From positions 1 through 6,756 of the forward strand of contig LJCR01000119.1 of NCBI GenBank assembly GCA_001399705.1: 6,756 nt of DNA, read 5' to 3'. The notes beneath the pieces were generated by a model. The model worked only from the letters and a program-made list of their open reading frames with translations, was not told where the DNA came from and did not search any database. This DNA is from Kouleothrix aurantiaca. GTDB lineage: Bacteria > Chloroflexota > Chloroflexia > Chloroflexales > Roseiflexaceae. Positions 6,311 through 6,756 of this stretch are shown in pieces. Position 1 is the stretch's first letter; every line of letters starts with the position of its first letter. Position numbers and translations under genes: made by a program.

Positions 6311-6357
6311 GGGAATAGGGAATAGGGTTTCGTCATTGCAATGCAGAAACTCTTCCC
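6311..6357 (+). repeat. GGGAATA tandem within a hairpin
   Basis: GGGAATA occurs twice plus GGG (6311-6327). GGGAA (6318-6322) and GGGTTTC (6325-6331) pair with GAAACTC (6346-6352) and TTCCC (6353-6357), with one G-U. The loop contains the perfect palindrome CATTGCAATG (6334-6343). TTCTTC follows, which is a poor T-tract; a weak terminator for trpE is possible. Confidence 0.5.
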
Positions 6358-6371
6358 TTCTTCGGAAATGC

Positions 6372-6444
6372 GTTGCTGGTTATGACGAAAGACGAATGAC
6401 GAAGCCACAGTGATCTTTCGGCCTTCGTCTTTCGTCTCAGCAAC
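6372..6444. repeat. GACGAA-word inverted repeat
   Basis: GACGAAAGACGAA (6384-6396) is exactly inverse to TTCGTCTTTCGTC (6424-6436), and GTTGCTG (6372-6378) to CAGCAAC (6438-6444), giving 20 pairs. An extra direct copy GACGAAG lies at 6398-6404 in the loop. It is part of a 300-bp gene-free spacer (6289-6588) made almost wholly of such elements; 6445-6500 shows nothing I can interpret. Confidence 0.8.
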
Positions 6445-6500
6445 CAGGGCCGAACTTCAACCAAGCTGTACAAGCTGCGCGGAACTGCGCCGAGCGTTTG

Positions 6501-6558
6501 CCACCACGGAGCGATGACATACAGAAATACTCCTTCGTGTCTTCGTGCCTTCGTGGTA
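6501..6558. repeat. Degenerate CACCACGGAG inverted repeat before the peptidase gene
   Basis: CCACCACGGAG (6501-6511) faces CTTCGTGGTA (6549-6558). The right side is a tandem of CTTCGTG words (6533-6555), while the left arm has decayed after its first 11 bases. It is a relative of the element at 2001-2103 and likewise lies just upstream of a Shine-Dalgarno sequence. Confidence 0.65.
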
Positions 6559-6588
6559 AAAGAAAAGCGTACTTCAGAGGAGGTCGAG

Positions 6589-6756
6589 ATGACTGAGAAA
6601 CGCCCCGCCTACCCCGACGCGCCGCAGCGCCCGGTGAGCGATACCTACCACGGCGTGGAGGTGACAGAAGACTACCGCTGGCTCGAAACCTTTGACGACC
6701 CGGCGGTGCAGGCGTGGACGGCGGCGCAAAACCGCCTGACCCGCAGCATCCTCGAC
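6589..6756 (+). CDS. Prolyl oligopeptidase-like S9 serine peptidase, N-terminal part only
   Basis: The first 56 codons of a gene cut by the window end. The translation includes YPDAPQRPVSDTYHGVEV (8-25) and EDYRWLETFDDPAVQAWTAAQN (27-48), matching by eye the start of prolyl oligopeptidases (family S9A, usually about 680-700 residues), where D-YHG-V-DPYRWLE...W..AQN is highly conserved. The residue before YRWLE is Asp rather than the common Pro. The catalytic Ser-Asp-His lies in the missing C-terminal part, so activity cannot be judged. No signal peptide is visible. AGGAGG (6578-6583) is 5 nt before the ATG, one of the strongest sites here. It lies 300 bp after trpE, so it is probably a separate unit with no evident link to tryptophan genes. 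Confidence 0.88.
   Translation, partial: MTEKRPAYPDAPQRPVSDTYHGVEVTEDYRWLETFDDPAVQAWTAAQNRLTRSILD

Noticed and set aside
6311..6327. TAG triplets in the GGGAATA tandem as a TRAP-like site
   Set aside because: Only a few triplets, spaced 4 nt apart, and located after trpE, not before a trp gene.
6498..6526. Promoter for the peptidase gene (TTGCCA with TACAGA)
   Set aside because: The -10 match is weak and overlaps a repeat; it cannot be told from chance.

Overview
The window looks like chromosomal DNA of a GC-rich bacterium, most plausibly a Chloroflexota member (filamentous anoxygenic phototroph or relative). This rests on codon use strongly biased to G/C in third positions, the protein flavour, a T-box leader, and spacers full of short word-like palindromic repeats. 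The phylum call is inference. All supported genes lie on the + strand, and they centre on tryptophan supply and use.

Bases 1-636 are non-coding but busy. A near-consensus promoter (TTGACA, 17-nt spacer, extended -10 TGcTATACT; 111-139) fires into a tryptophan-type T-box riboswitch (about 157-518). Stem I has an AG bulge, a specifier loop with AGTA and a UGG codon at 247-249. A Stem III hairpin, the T-box sequence GGGTGGCACCGCG and an 11-bp terminator with six Ts follow. An AT-rich palindrome capped by a UUCG tetraloop (274-350) sits inside the leader, between Stem I and Stem III. The leader should let transcription into the genes proceed when tRNA-Trp is uncharged.

Bases 637-4705 hold four genes: a stand-alone TrpB2-type tryptophan synthase beta chain (637-1995), a tautomerase-family protein (2117-2506), a nucleoside hydrolase (2690-3568) and tryptophanyl-tRNA synthetase (3695-4705). 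Anthranilate synthase component I, trpE, follows at 4798-6288 without a trpG partner. A 300-bp spacer of stacked hairpins then leads to the first 56 codons of a prolyl oligopeptidase-like S9 peptidase, cut by the window end (6589-6756).

Together, trpE (entry to the pathway), trpB2 (last step or indole salvage) and trpS (charging) form a tryptophan supply-and-charging group, with the T-box sensing the product of TrpS. TrpE also keeps the LLES motif linked to feedback inhibition. The tautomerase and nucleoside hydrolase have no established role here. Every spacer ahead of a gene carries its own word-type repeat or palindrome, often ending just before the Shine-Dalgarno sequence. This is the least explained structure in the window.
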